Of a stretch of DNA of 64,000 bases, positions 8,408 to 16,763 are shown one piece after another; the first letter of the stretch is position 1, and every line of letters starts with the position of its first letter. The translations under genes and the position numbers were made by a program. The notes below the pieces were generated by a model. The model had not been told where the DNA came from and ran no database searches. It saw nothing but the letters and a program-made list of their open reading frames with translations. Origin of the DNA: CAZLBC01 sp964557575 (GTDB lineage Bacteria; Planctomycetota; Phycisphaerae; SM23-33); assembly GCA_964557575.1 (NCBI GenBank), contig CAZLBC010000002.1, positions 1 through 64,000 of the forward strand. Direction: 5' to 3'.

Positions 8408-10180
8408 ATGGCAAATTTCTATACGGATAACGATGACATACGGTTTCTGTTCAGGCATTTCGACCTGGAAAAACTGGCGGAACTCCAGGAAGACGGCTTC
8501 CGGTTCCACGATGAATTCGATTTCGCCCCCGAAAACCCGCCGGACGCGGTGGACAACTACGATCGGATACTCGAGTCCCTCGGCAGGATCTGCGCCGAGG
8601 AAATCGAGCCGACCGCGGAGGAGACCGACCGGACGGGGGCCGTGCTCAACGAGGACGGCAGCGTGTCGTATACCCCGGGCATCGCCAACGCGCTGAAGCT
8701 TCTCGGGCAGGCGGAACTGATGGGATTCACCCTCCCCTACCGGTACGGCGGCATCAACTGCCCCCAGTTCGTCTATACCATCAGCAATGACATGGTGTCC
8801 CGGGCCGATGCGTCCCTGATGAACCTGTACGGCCTGCAGGGCATCGCGGAGACCATCAACGCCTTCGCCGCGGAGGAAATCAAGGAGCAGTACCTGCCGC
8901 CGATGGCGTCCGGCGAGCACACCGGCGCGATGGTCCTGACCGAGCCGGACGCGGGAAGCGATCTGCAGGCCGTCAAGACCCGCGCCTACCAGGACGAGGA
9001 CGGCAACTGGTTCATCCACGGCGTCAAGCGCTTCATCACCAACGGCTGCGGCGAGGTACTGCTGGTGCTCTGCCGCACCGAGCCGGAGATAACCGACGGC
9101 CGCGGGCTGAGCCTGCTGGTCTGCGACCGGGGCCCGAATGTCAAGATCCGCCGCCTCGAGGACAAGCTGGGGATACACGGCAGCCCCACCTGCGAGATAT
9201 ACTTCGACCACGTTCCCGCCCAGCTCATCGGCGAGCGCCAGCGCGGACTCATCAAGTATGTGATGAGCCTCATGAACGGGGCGCGGATCGGTATCGCCGC
9301 CCAGAGTTTGGGCATCGGGGAGGCGGCGTACCGCGTGGCCCGCAGCTACGCCCGCGACAGGAAACAGTTCGATGTCTCCATCGACGGCTTCCCGGCGGTT
9401 CGCGAAATCCTCGCCGACGCCCAGGTCGACATCCAGGCGGCCCGAAGCCTGACCTACTATGCCACCTACTGCGTCGACCGGGAGATCGCCGCGACCAAGA
9501 AGCAGGAGTACGGCGATCTCGCGGGAGACGAGAAGAAGGCGAACAAGAAATTCTTGCGCAAGGTCAGCCGCTTCAACAAGCTCTTGACGCCGATGGCCAA
9601 GTACTACGCCTCCGAGATGTGCATGCGGGTGGCCAACGACGCCATCGCGGTCCTCGGCGGCAGCGGTTTCATGCGGGACTATCCCCTCGAGCGCCACCTG
9701 CGGGACAGCCGGATCACCACCATTTACGAGGGCACCAGCCAGCTCCAGGTGGTCGCCGCGGTGGCCGGGATTGCGTCGGGGACCTGCAACACCGTCCTGG
9801 AGTCCCTGGTTGAATCGCCGACCCGCCGGGAGAAGTGGAGCGAAGAGACCGCGCCCCTCGTCGAGCAGATTCGCGGCGGGATGGCGGCACTGCAGGAATG
9901 CGTCGACTTCGTCAAGACCCAGGCGACCACCTATCGTGACCTGTACGCCCGCAAACTGGTGGACATGGGTATCAATCTTATCGTCGCCGCCCTGTTCTGC
10001 GACCAGGCCGACAGTTCCGTCGACGAGGTGATGGCCGCGCGGAAGGCGGCCGTCGCCCGCCGGTGGATGGCGATCAAGATGCCCGAGAACGACATGCACC
10101 GCGAGAAGATCCTCTCGGGCGATTCGCTGGTGAATGACGAGTTCGAGGCGATCGCGGGACCGGTTCCGGTTGTCGAATAG
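8408..10180 (+). CDS. Acyl-CoA dehydrogenase with C-terminal extension
   Basis: 590 residues, of the long (about 600 aa) class with an extra C-terminal helical domain. Seen: MVLTEPDAGSDLQAV (FAD/substrate loop), KRFITNG, LGIHGSPTCEIYFDHVPA, and RITTIYEGTSQLQ, whose Glu is the usual catalytic base. A lysine-rich insertion near residues 365-385 is typical of this long class. It introduces a 2,3-double bond into acyl-CoA and hands electrons to ETF. Third gene of the etfBA operon (28 nt gap). Chain-length preference unknown; it could also run as an enoyl-CoA reductase with a bifurcating ETF. Confidence 0.9.
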   Translation: MANFYTDNDDIRFLFRHFDLEKLAELQEDGFRFHDEFDFAPENPPDAVDNYDRILESLGRICAEEIEPTAEETDRTGAVLNEDGSVSYTPGIANALKLLGQAELMGFTLPYRYGGINCPQFVYTISNDMVSRADASLMNLYGLQGIAETINAFAAEEIKEQYLPPMASGEHTGAMVLTEPDAGSDLQAVKTRAYQDEDGNWFIHGVKRFITNGCGEVLLVLCRTEPEITDGRGLSLLVCDRGPNVKIRRLEDKLGIHGSPTCEIYFDHVPAQLIGERQRGLIKYVMSLMNGARIGIAAQSLGIGEAAYRVARSYARDRKQFDVSIDGFPAVREILADAQVDIQAARSLTYYATYCVDREIAATKKQEYGDLAGDEKKANKKFLRKVSRFNKLLTPMAKYYASEMCMRVANDAIAVLGGSGFMRDYPLERHLRDSRITTIYEGTSQLQVVAAVAGIASGTCNTVLESLVESPTRREKWSEETAPLVEQIRGGMAALQECVDFVKTQATTYRDLYARKLVDMGINLIVAALFCDQADSSVDEVMAARKAAVARRWMAIKMPENDMHREKILSGDSLVNDEFEAIAGPVPVVE

Positions 10181-10208
10181 TGCCGCCACCGCAGGAAGAT
10201 GATGACGA

Positions 10209-11381
10209 TTGCCTGAAGCATACAGTGAAAAGCCGTCCTTCCCGGTTCCCTTTGCCAACGGGTTCGTGTTGCTTGTCGTCGCCCTGCTCGCCGCTCTCCT
10301 CGTGCCCGGCTGGGTGTCGTCGGGCTCCTTCGCCTACCCCGAGTGCGTCGATTTCCTCCTCCCCGTGGCACTGCCGGCAATGACCGGGTTTCTGATCGTT
10401 CTCTCCGCCGGCGCGGTGGACCTCAGCGTGTGGCCGGTCATGTGCCTGGGCGGCATCGCGGCAGCGCTGTGTGTGGCATCCGGTGTCTCGCCGCTCCTCA
10501 CAATCCTTGCCGCGTGCGCCGCCGGCGGGGCCGCCGGCGCGGCGTCCGCCGGGGTTACCGCGGCCGTCCCGGCGGGAAGGCGGTCTTCCGCGACCGTTGC
10601 GACCGCGGTCGTGGGTATCTGCATCATGGCCGCCCTGTGGCTGCTGCGGCCCGTGACTCCCGGCGACGATGCGTATCCCTTTTCAGGCGTCGCGGAGGCG
10701 ATTCACGGTTTCATGTACGGCGCCGCTGCCGAGGATGAAAGCCCGGCCATCCCGCCCCTTATGCTTCTGCGGGTGTTTTCGAGTTTTCTCTCCTGGTCGC
10801 TTGTTTTGGTGGTGCTCATGGAGAGCCGGGGGCGGGCCGGCCGCGCGATGACGCTGCCCTGGCCGCCGCTGATACTGGCGGGAGTCCTCGGCGGGATCGC
10901 GGGTTTCTGCATGATACTGGAACAGTCCTCGGCGGTGGTTCCCGCGCGACTGCTGGACGACCTGCGGATACCGGCGGCCGCCGTTCTCAGCGGCGCCCTG
11001 CTGACGGGAGGGCGGGAGCGGCTGATTTTGCCGATCATGCTGTTGCCGGCGTGCGCGCTGGTGGTATCGCTGTGGGAGTTGCAGGTCTGGCCGGGCATGT
11101 TTTTCGGGTACTCGCTTTCCCTGGCGGCCTTGCTGGTGTTCGTCCTGGGAGCCCAGCTCTCGTTCCGGGCCCTGGCCCGTTATCGGGGAAGAAAGCGTAT
11201 TCCGCGCCTGGTTTCGCTGCTGCTGTGCCTGGGGGGTATGGCGGCGCCCGTGCTGCCGTCGGCGTTCGGGCGGTTCGCAGACCGGGGAGCGTTTATTGCG
11301 GGGGCCGCGATCGGGACCGCGGGCCTGCTGGTCTTCGGCGCCGCGAAGTTCCTGGAGCGGAAGGGCGCTTCGAATTCATAA
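10209..11381 (+). CDS. Polytopic membrane protein resembling RbsC-type ABC sugar permeases
   Basis: 390 residues, strongly hydrophobic with about nine to ten membrane segments, starting at TTG 10209 with AGGA 12 nt upstream. SAGAVDLSVWPVMCLGGIAAAL (near residue 75) closely matches the signature of BPD_transp_2 permeases, where the usual form is GGIDLSVG followed by a glycine-rich helix. The remainder is diverged, and no ATPase or binding-protein gene is adjacent. It follows the acyl-CoA dehydrogenase by 28 nt. It may be an orphan permease or a repurposed membrane protein; substrate unknown. Confidence 0.6.
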   Translation: MPEAYSEKPSFPVPFANGFVLLVVALLAALLVPGWVSSGSFAYPECVDFLLPVALPAMTGFLIVLSAGAVDLSVWPVMCLGGIAAALCVASGVSPLLTILAACAAGGAAGAASAGVTAAVPAGRRSSATVATAVVGICIMAALWLLRPVTPGDDAYPFSGVAEAIHGFMYGAAAEDESPAIPPLMLLRVFSSFLSWSLVLVVLMESRGRAGRAMTLPWPPLILAGVLGGIAGFCMILEQSSAVVPARLLDDLRIPAAAVLSGALLTGGRERLILPIMLLPACALVVSLWELQVWPGMFFGYSLSLAALLVFVLGAQLSFRALARYRGRKRIPRLVSLLLCLGGMAAPVLPSAFGRFADRGAFIAGAAIGTAGLLVFGAAKFLERKGASNS

Positions 11382-11413
11382 ACGCTGCGCCGGCCCCCGC
11401 CATTTCCCGCCTG

Positions 11414-11796
11414 CTACTGAAGCCCGTGCTGGTAAAAGACGAGCACGTCACCCTCGGAGACCGCCTCGTTAAAGCCCACCACCTCGCCGATCCTGCCGAT
11501 AAAGCCGTTTTCGGGCCCCGTGCCGCTGTCGGAGCCGTGGTACGTGGCCCCGATCGTTATGGGCGAATTGGACCCGAACTGTAATCGTCGTTCCCCGCGA
11601 TCGACGAAATCGGAACTGAACCGCTGATCGTTGACCCCCACTTGGTGTACCGGGCCTGCGCGATGGCCTCGTAGAGGACCGGAATCAGGAAGGTGATCAA
11701 AATGGCGATAATGGTCAGGACCACCATCAGCTCGATAAGGGTGAAGCCGCCGCCGTCCTTTCGCCGCGTAGTATCACTCCGGTGTCGTTGGCGCAT
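11414..11796 (-). pseudogene. Internally deleted pseudopilin-LamG gene
   Basis: A third copy of the pseudopilin found at 13723-14763. From the ATG at 11796 it keeps the N-terminal GGGFTLIELMVVLTIIAILI segment up to ARYTKW. It then jumps, near 11637/11638, to the last 75 residues of the paralogue (VNDQRFSSDF to FYQHGLQ). Aligned to the intact copy, about 658 bp (paralogue 13947-14604) are missing. This is not a multiple of three, so the C-terminal part is out of frame. The flanks and start context match the intact copy, which supports a real homologous origin. It is last in the pilin operon, 33 nt after the preceding gene. It could be a true deletion or a false assembly join. Confidence 0.85.
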
Positions 11797-11829
11797 GGTC
11801 GTGCTCCTGACAAAAGAGCGGCGTATCGA

Positions 11830-12600
11830 CTATCTCCCGCCTCGGCCCTTTTCGGCGGCGATCTTCTCGATCCATGTTCCGGCGTCGCCGGGTGTGAGGA
11901 CGAGATAGTTTTTCTCCACCAGATCGGCCGGATCGGTATCCCGTTTTCTCTTGGGATTCAGCTTCACGCCCGGTTTTCGCGCTATCATCGCCGCAATGTG
12001 CCCGTCATTCAGGAGTTGGAGATTTGCGCGGCTCAGGCGGGCGAAGGTCACTATGTTCACGTCCGCGTCTTTCGGCTTGCACTGAACGACGTAGGGCACG
12101 ACCTCGTACAGGCAGATCCAGCCCGCCGCGTCGGGAAAAGCGTCGAGCGATCTCTTCAGGTCGGTCACCCGCCATTCTTCGCTCTCCTCGGTGGCGTTCT
12201 CCGGCGGCTGGGCGGGAGGGATCACGCCGGCGACCTCGATGTCCTTTTCCGCCAGGGCCTCTTTGAGGGCCTCCAACCGGGCCTGCGGGAGGGGTTGTTT
12301 GAGTCCTTCCTCGGTGAACTCCGAAAGCACCACCACCGTGCTTCCCTCCGGCAGGATCGATCCGGCGGTTTCCCCGAGCTTCCGCGCGAGTCGGGCCTGG
12401 ACGCTCTTTGAGTACTTTGACATACCGCCCCCGCCCCCGCCCCCGAAGAGACCGAGAATGATGTTGAAGAGGATGAGTACGCCGCAGGCGCCCAGGCATA
12501 TCCAGACGGGCATCCAGTTCTGGTTGCGCCGGGCCTTGATCGTGAAAAAGATAAGCGCGGCACCGGCAAGGATGAGAAGGATATACAGCAGGGTGGTCAT
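11830..12600 (-). CDS. Uncharacterised membrane-anchored protein
   Basis: 256 residues with two N-terminal membrane helices (about 3-20 and 31-52) and a run of seven glycines at 54-60. A soluble alpha/beta domain follows, with conserved-looking stretches such as GSTVVVLSEF and GWICLYEVVPYVVQCKP. No family recognised. It is the third gene of the minus-strand pseudopilin operon, 30 nt after the second pseudopilin, so it may serve the same secretion or assembly machinery; that is inference only. Confidence 0.7.
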   Translation of the reverse strand: MTTLLYILLILAGAALIFFTIKARRNQNWMPVWICLGACGVLILFNIILGLFGGGGGGGMSKYSKSVQARLARKLGETAGSILPEGSTVVVLSEFTEEGLKQPLPQARLEALKEALAEKDIEVAGVIPPAQPPENATEESEEWRVTDLKRSLDAFPDAAGWICLYEVVPYVVQCKPKDADVNIVTFARLSRANLQLLNDGHIAAMIARKPGVKLNPKRKRDTDPADLVEKNYLVLTPGDAGTWIEKIAAEKGRGGR

Positions 12601-12630
12601 GTCGGGGTCCTTTCGTATAGAGACGGCTGA

Positions 12631-13656
12631 TTACGGATTACCGATATGGTAGAAATCCATGATCTCGTTGTCCGGAACGGCCTCGCTGATGACGACGACC
12701 TCGTCCATTCTCCCGGTGTAGGGCACCTCGGGCCCGTCGCCGCCGCCGCCGTGGTAGGTGGCGGCGACGCTCAGGGGCGATCCCTCGGCCTCATCCATTT
12801 CCGTCGCGCTCAGCCAGGCCTCCGAGCGGATCTTCTCGTCATTGATCCAGCAGTCCACCACCCCGTGATCGTAGCGGACACAGACAAAGTACCACCCGTT
12901 GTTCTCCTCGACTTTTTTCTCCGCATCGGGGGGGGTGAGAGTGGCGCTGGTGTCGGGGCCGTTGTTGCTGTCGTTTCCGCAGTCGATGTAGACGTCCAGA
13001 CCCCCGCCGCTGTCGATGCCGAACTCGAAGTTGTCGTTGTGGTCGTCTGACGCGCGGGCCACCAGGCAGTTGTTCACGCCGTGGTTGGAACTGCTGCCCT
13101 TCAGCGCCGTCGGGTAGACCCAGGCGTAGACGGTGAATTCCTTGTCGCCCCGCTTGAAACAGGAGGGCAGTTCCTCCTCCATCCATATAGCGTGAGGCCC
13201 CCCGCTCTCGTTGAAGATCATGGTTCCCTTGTAGACATACCGGGCGGCCATCTCGCCGTCGTCGAGCGTCATGCGGTGCTCGGGATTATTGACGAGTTCC
13301 CCAAATCGGGGAGCGGTTCTCATCTCGTCCCTGCTGACGTCACGCGGATCGAGCACCTTCGCGAGGTTGTATATCCGGCCGGTGCGGTCATTGCTTTTCT
13401 CCCGGTCGTACGTCGCGATTTCATCCCGCTGAAAGGTGTAGAGTACCCGGCAGGCGGCCCGGGCCTGGAGATCGTGGCGGAGCCCCATCCACCGGGTGTA
13501 GGCGGCTTGGCGGAGCGCCTTGTTGAGCGTGGGAATAAGGATGGTCATCAGGATGGCGATGATCGTGACGACTACCATCAACTCGATAATCGTGAACCCG
13601 CGGGAGGTTTCGGCAGTATATCGCCGGCGGGTCCCGTCTATGTTTTCGCGTTTCAT
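12631..13656 (-). CDS. Type II/IV pseudopilin with LamG-like domain (copy B)
   Basis: 341 residues from the ATG at 13656; AAGGAG lies 6 nt upstream, whereas the earlier ATG at 13662 would overlap it. The N-terminus has a short positive leader and the prepilin peptidase site and helix (RGFTIIELMVVVTIIAILM), with Glu at +5. The C-terminal two-thirds look like a concanavalin A-like/LamG domain (KEFTVYAWVYPTALKG, WYFVCVRYDHGVVDCWIND, SVAATYHG, YTGRMDEVVVISEAV). Such proteins would be processed by PilD and assembled into pseudopili or exposed at the surface. Related to, but diverged from, copy A, 66 nt upstream in the same operon. Confidence 0.85.
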   Translation of the reverse strand: MKRENIDGTRRRYTAETSRGFTIIELMVVVTIIAILMTILIPTLNKALRQAAYTRWMGLRHDLQARAACRVLYTFQRDEIATYDREKSNDRTGRIYNLAKVLDPRDVSRDEMRTAPRFGELVNNPEHRMTLDDGEMAARYVYKGTMIFNESGGPHAIWMEEELPSCFKRGDKEFTVYAWVYPTALKGSSSNHGVNNCLVARASDDHNDNFEFGIDSGGGLDVYIDCGNDSNNGPDTSATLTPPDAEKKVEENNGWYFVCVRYDHGVVDCWINDEKIRSEAWLSATEMDEAEGSPLSVAATYHGGGGDGPEVPYTGRMDEVVVISEAVPDNEIMDFYHIGNP

Positions 13657-13722
13657 ATTCATCTCCTTCTCCGCCCGTCGCGATTGCTTACTTTCGCCGC
13701 GCCGGGACGGCCCGCCTGTCGG

Positions 13723-14763
13723 CTACTGGAGGCCGTGCTGGTAGAAGACCATGACATCGCCTTCCGATACGGCTTCGTTGAAACCAACCACCTCGCCGAT
13801 CCTGCCGATAAACCCGTTTTCGGGCCCCTTGCCGTTGTCGGAGCCGTGGTAGGTCGCGCCGATGGTTATGGGCGAATTGGCCGCGAACTGCAGTTTTCTG
13901 TCTCCCCGGTCCACGAAGTCGGAGCTGAACCGCTGATCGTTGACCCAGACGTCGACCAGGCCGTGATTGTACCGGACGCACACGAAGTGCCAGGCGTCGG
14001 TGGTGATCTGCCCGCTGGAACCCGGTATCGCGTCCACCTGCCACTTGTCGCCTTTGCCGTCGGCCTTCACGGCGTGGATGTAGACTTCGACCGACCCGTT
14101 GGGATTGACGCCGACCTCGAAGTTGTCGTTGTTGCTGTCGGAGCCGTGGGCCATGAAGATGTTGTGCCCGCCGTGGTTGGTCGCGCTGCCGCTCAGGGCT
14201 GTCGGGTAGATCCAGGCGTACACGGTGAACTCCTCGGCGAAGGTCTTGAAGATCGACGGGTAGGCCTCGTCGAAGGCAACGGTCTGGACGCCCGTGGCGT
14301 CGTCCTCGTTGAAGATCATGGCCCCCTTGTACTTGAAGCGGCCGACCTGTTCGCCCTCCGCGGTGGTTCTCATGTAAAGCGGGCCGTTTATCAGTTCCCC
14401 GTAATCCGGCGTCGGCGCCGTCAGGTTCAGGTTCACCGCGCTCTTGGGGTCCTCGGCCTTGGAGGCGTTGTACAGCCGGCCGGTGACGACATCGTCCACG
14501 GAGTCGTCTATTTCGTCCTCGTCGTATTCCCAGATCTCGCTCTCGTGGAAGGTAAACAGCAGCCGGCAGGAGGTCCGGGTCTGGAGGTTGCGCCGCAGCC
14601 CCATCCACTTGGTGAATCGGGCCTGCGCGATGGCCTCGTAGAGTACCGGAATCAGGAACGTGATCAAAATGGCGATAATGGTCAGGACCACCATCAGCTC
14701 GATAAGGGTGAAGCCGCCGCCGTCCGTTCGCCGCATGATGTTGTTCCGGTGCCGTTGGCGCAT
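13723..14763 (-). CDS. Type II/IV pseudopilin with LamG-like domain (copy A)
   Basis: 346 residues from the ATG at 14763. AGGAG sits 7 nt upstream, and the deleted copy at 11796 has the same start context, so a longer in-frame start at 14883 is rejected. Leader, GGGFTLIELMVVLTIIAIL and a LamG-like C-terminal domain (EFTVYAWIYPTALSG, WHFVCVRYNHGLVDVWVND, PITIGATYHGSD, FIGRIGEVVGFNEAV). First gene of a four-gene operon with its own consensus promoter. The lectin-like domain suggests glycan or surface binding by an exported pseudopilin, but no assembly ATPase or secretin gene is nearby. Confidence 0.87.
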   Translation of the reverse strand: MRQRHRNNIMRRTDGGGFTLIELMVVLTIIAILITFLIPVLYEAIAQARFTKWMGLRRNLQTRTSCRLLFTFHESEIWEYDEDEIDDSVDDVVTGRLYNASKAEDPKSAVNLNLTAPTPDYGELINGPLYMRTTAEGEQVGRFKYKGAMIFNEDDATGVQTVAFDEAYPSIFKTFAEEFTVYAWIYPTALSGSATNHGGHNIFMAHGSDSNNDNFEVGVNPNGSVEVYIHAVKADGKGDKWQVDAIPGSSGQITTDAWHFVCVRYNHGLVDVWVNDQRFSSDFVDRGDRKLQFAANSPITIGATYHGSDNGKGPENGFIGRIGEVVGFNEAVSEGDVMVFYQHGLQ

Positions 14764-14824
14764 GGTCATTCTCCTGACAAAAGCGCGCCGGGATAACCCG
14801 GGTATCTTACTCGCCCTCAACTTA

Positions 14825-14853
14825 ATAGTAGACAAGAGTTTGAATGGTGTCAA
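14825..14853 (-). promoter_or_regulatory. Sigma70-type promoter of the pseudopilin operon
   Basis: On the minus strand TTGACA (14853-14848), a 17-nt spacer and TACTAT (14830-14825), about 60 nt upstream of the copy A start codon. Near-perfect boxes and spacing. Confidence 0.75.
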
Positions 14854-15083
14854 CCTCCGGATCAAAGTAATATACGCATGCATTCGAACACTACTGTATT
14901 TCCGGGATTACAAGCATCATCTTTCTTTTATAACATATTTATAAAAAGCGAATTAAATGTTGTCCGGTTACATTTGCCTCATTCTTGTATTCCCTCTCCC
15001 GACACCGCGTGACGATGAAGATTTTTGCCTGTTCAGTCCGGTGTTCTTCTTTGTACTCAATGCTGTCCACCGCGTCAGGCAGT
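14854..15083. other. Low-GC intergenic stretch with an inverted repeat
   Basis: The divergent region between the pseudopilin operon and the hemerythrin remnant. It is markedly AT-richer than its surroundings around 14880-14960. It contains an 8-bp perfect inverted repeat TTTTATAA/TTATAAAA (14926-14933 and 14939-14946, 5-nt loop), which could be an operator or a weak hairpin. No supported gene. Confidence 0.4.
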
Positions 15084-15117
15084 CCATAGGGCATTTCGCA
15101 GCGCCTGGTCGGGTAAT
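15084..15117 (+). promoter_or_regulatory. Stress-type promoter element upstream of hemerythrin remnant
   Basis: CCATAGGG, exactly 20 nt, GGTAAT, with CATTTCGC at the start of the spacer as in other copies of this element in the window. It lies about 130 nt upstream of the hemerythrin start and points at it. Confidence 0.45.
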
Positions 15118-15248
15118 TCCCGATGTCGTGTTTGTCCGGGACGGCATATGCTGCACTCAACAGTCGACTGCGCGTCTTGATGACAGCCCCCCGTGTCTAC
15201 GGAGCTGATTCGACGGCGCGCCGGCGATGAAGGTAGACAGGATCGTTG

Positions 15249-15572
15249 ATGATGAAACCGATCGGATTGCTGATGATCGAACACCGGCTCATCGAGCGAA
15301 TGGTTGATCCCATTCGAAAGAAAGTACGCCTCATGAACGAGGCGGAGGCGGTCGACCCGCTCTTCGTGGACACCATGGTCGATTTCATCCGGACCTGCGC
15401 CGACCGGTGCCACCACGGCAAGGAGGAAAACATCCTCTTCCGCGACCTGGTGGCCCACCGGCAGATGGAGACGGTGGCCGGGTTGTCAAAAGACGCGAAG
15501 TACCTGTGTCGCATCTGCGGCCGGGCGGCCACCGACGCGGACAATCTCTGCGAACCCGTCGATATCGGCTGA
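15249..15572 (+). pseudogene. Truncated hemerythrin joined to a small zinc-ribbon protein
   Basis: Reads in frame for 107 codons. Residues 1-68 are the N-terminal half of a hemerythrin HHE domain (GLLMIEHRLIERM, then DFIRTCADRCHHGKEENILF) with iron-ligand His/Glu residues. The second half of the four-helix bundle, about 100 residues, is missing. The reading frame passes instead, near 15455-15465, into METVAGLSKDAKYLCRICGR and a final Cys, which looks like a separate small CxxC protein. AGGA precedes the ATG at 15249. Without helices C and D an intact O2/di-iron site cannot form. A deletion or assembly error is likely. Confidence 0.65.
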
Positions 15573-15878
15573 CCGCTGCCGGGCCTCGCGGGCCGGGAGG
15601 TGATACTCGTCGACGACGGGATCGCCATGGGCTCGACCATGCGGGCGGCGATTCAATGCTGCCGCAACCGGGGGGCATCCGAAATCACTGTTGCGGCCCC
15701 GGTGGCCTCGCCGCGGGTGGCCGCCGAGATGGAAACCGTCGCCGAGCGGGTGGTCGTCCTCCTGGCCCCGCCGCATTTCCGGGCGGTGGCCGAAGCCTAC
15801 CGGCACTGGCACGACGTCACCGACGAGGAGGCCGTCGCGCTGCTGGAGAAGGTCCGGACCGCGGCGAAACGGACATGA
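15573..15878 (+). pseudogene. C-terminal fragment of a phosphoribosyltransferase
   Basis: Directly after the stop of the preceding remnant, and in the same frame, the sequence reads PLPGLAGREVILVDDGIAMG and on through a PRTase PRPP-binding loop (VILVDDG-x-A-x-G-x-TMRAA) and the C-terminal region (VVVLLAPPHFRAVAEAYRHW). Intact proteins of this kind have about 110 more N-terminal residues, and no start codon with a ribosome-binding site is present. A GTG at 15600 could start only a useless fragment. I read it as a truncated gene. Confidence 0.75.
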
Positions 15879-15938
15879 CACGCGACGACCCGGTGCCGTG
15901 TTCGGGCCCGGTAACAGTCAACACGGCCGGAGAGTACG

Positions 15939-16220
15939 ATGAAACGTGTCGAAGCACGGTATATCGTAATGAACCAAACGGGGCTGCACGCCCGCCCTGC
16001 GACCATCCTCGCGCAGACGGCGGCCCGGTTCGACGCCGACATACAGGTACGCAACGGCGGTGGGTTCGTGGACGGCACGAGTATCCTCGACCTGCTGAAA
16101 CTCGGAGCCTTGCGGGGAACCATACTGACCGTGCGGGCCGCGGGCGACGACGCCCGCGAGGCAATCGAAGAGATCGGGGCCCTTTTCGGATCCCGGTTCG
16201 GTGAGGGAAATAGAGAGTGA
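15939..16220 (+). CDS. ptsH: HPr-family phosphocarrier protein
   Basis: 93 residues, the usual HPr length. NQTGLHARPATILAQ near residues 12-26 carries the active-site His that is phosphorylated by enzyme I (PEP:sugar PTS) or in a regulatory PTS. The second conserved region is GTSILDLLKLGA, corresponding to the HPr kinase Ser site of Gram-positive-type HPr; a Ser is present. GGAG lies 8 nt upstream of the ATG. No enzyme I or EII gene is nearby. Convergent with the next gene. Confidence 0.9.
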   Translation: MKRVEARYIVMNQTGLHARPATILAQTAARFDADIQVRNGGGFVDGTSILDLLKLGALRGTILTVRAAGDDAREAIEEIGALFGSRFGEGNRE

Positions 16221-16226
16221 GGGGAT

Positions 16227-16751
16227 TTATGAAGAGGGGCCGGAGTTATTGTATCTACCTTTTATACAATGGCTTGAATTAGCCCTGCACCCTTCTTGCG
16301 CCAGGCCCAGGACCGCCGCGAGGTCCTTCGGTTCCAGGCGGTACCGCGAGCCGCGTCCCTGGTAGAACCCGTGCTCCGCAATCAGGTGCACCGAGAGGGG
16401 CGAGAACAGGAGCGTCCGCCCGGCCTCGTCGGACAGCTCCACCTCTCCCTTGGGGGCCAGGGTGCAGTGGGGCCAGGGGCAGGGGATCCGGCCCATCGCC
16501 TCCCGGTAGACCGCGGTCAGGCCCTCCCCGACGTCGGCCGGGTTGCCGTACCGGGCCATCGCCCGTTCCAGTATGTCCCTGAGTCGGTCGGCGATCCGCC
16601 CGTGGGTGAGGCCGAGACGGCTGACCGCGGCGTTGTCGGCGGCGACGATCTCCCAGACCTCCCGGTGGTCGGTGCCCAGGAAGCCGTCCCGGCAGAGCGC
16701 ACCCCGGGCGAGGTTGGCGGCGAGCTGCTTGTCGTAGGGCGTCTGTTTCAT
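16227..16751 (-). CDS. Uncharacterised protein at the end of the nqr operon
   Basis: 174 residues, soluble, not recognised. Helical N-terminal half (RLGLTHGRIADRLRDILERA) and a central WPHCTLAPKGEVELSD followed by LLFSPLSVHLIAEHGFYQGR. The Cys/His content could bind metal, but no known motif is complete. It starts 12 nt after nqrF stops, so it is probably co-transcribed with nqrBCDEF. Its last 20 residues are of low complexity and polar, and the stop overlaps no other feature. Confidence 0.65.
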   Translation of the reverse strand: MKQTPYDKQLAANLARGALCRDGFLGTDHREVWEIVAADNAAVSRLGLTHGRIADRLRDILERAMARYGNPADVGEGLTAVYREAMGRIPCPWPHCTLAPKGEVELSDEAGRTLLFSPLSVHLIAEHGFYQGRGSRYRLEPKDLAAVLGLAQEGCRANSSHCIKGRYNNSGPSS

Positions 16752-16763
16752 GGCCGTGCCCGA

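Noticed and set aside
6389..10258. A 1289-codon open frame on the minus strand opposite the etf operon, and many similar long antisense frames
   Set aside because: High GC content leaves frames open opposite real genes; the translations are Gly/Arg/His-rich with no domains, and the plus-strand genes are unambiguous.
14939..15160. A 73-codon minus-strand frame in the pilin/hemerythrin intergenic region
   Set aside because: No ribosome-binding site, no recognisable motif, and it overlaps promoter elements.
15570..15602. Readthrough or selenocysteine at the TGA between the hemerythrin remnant and the PRTase fragment
   Set aside because: The upstream part is itself truncated, the two families are unrelated, and no SECIS-like hairpin was seen; a deletion explains it better.
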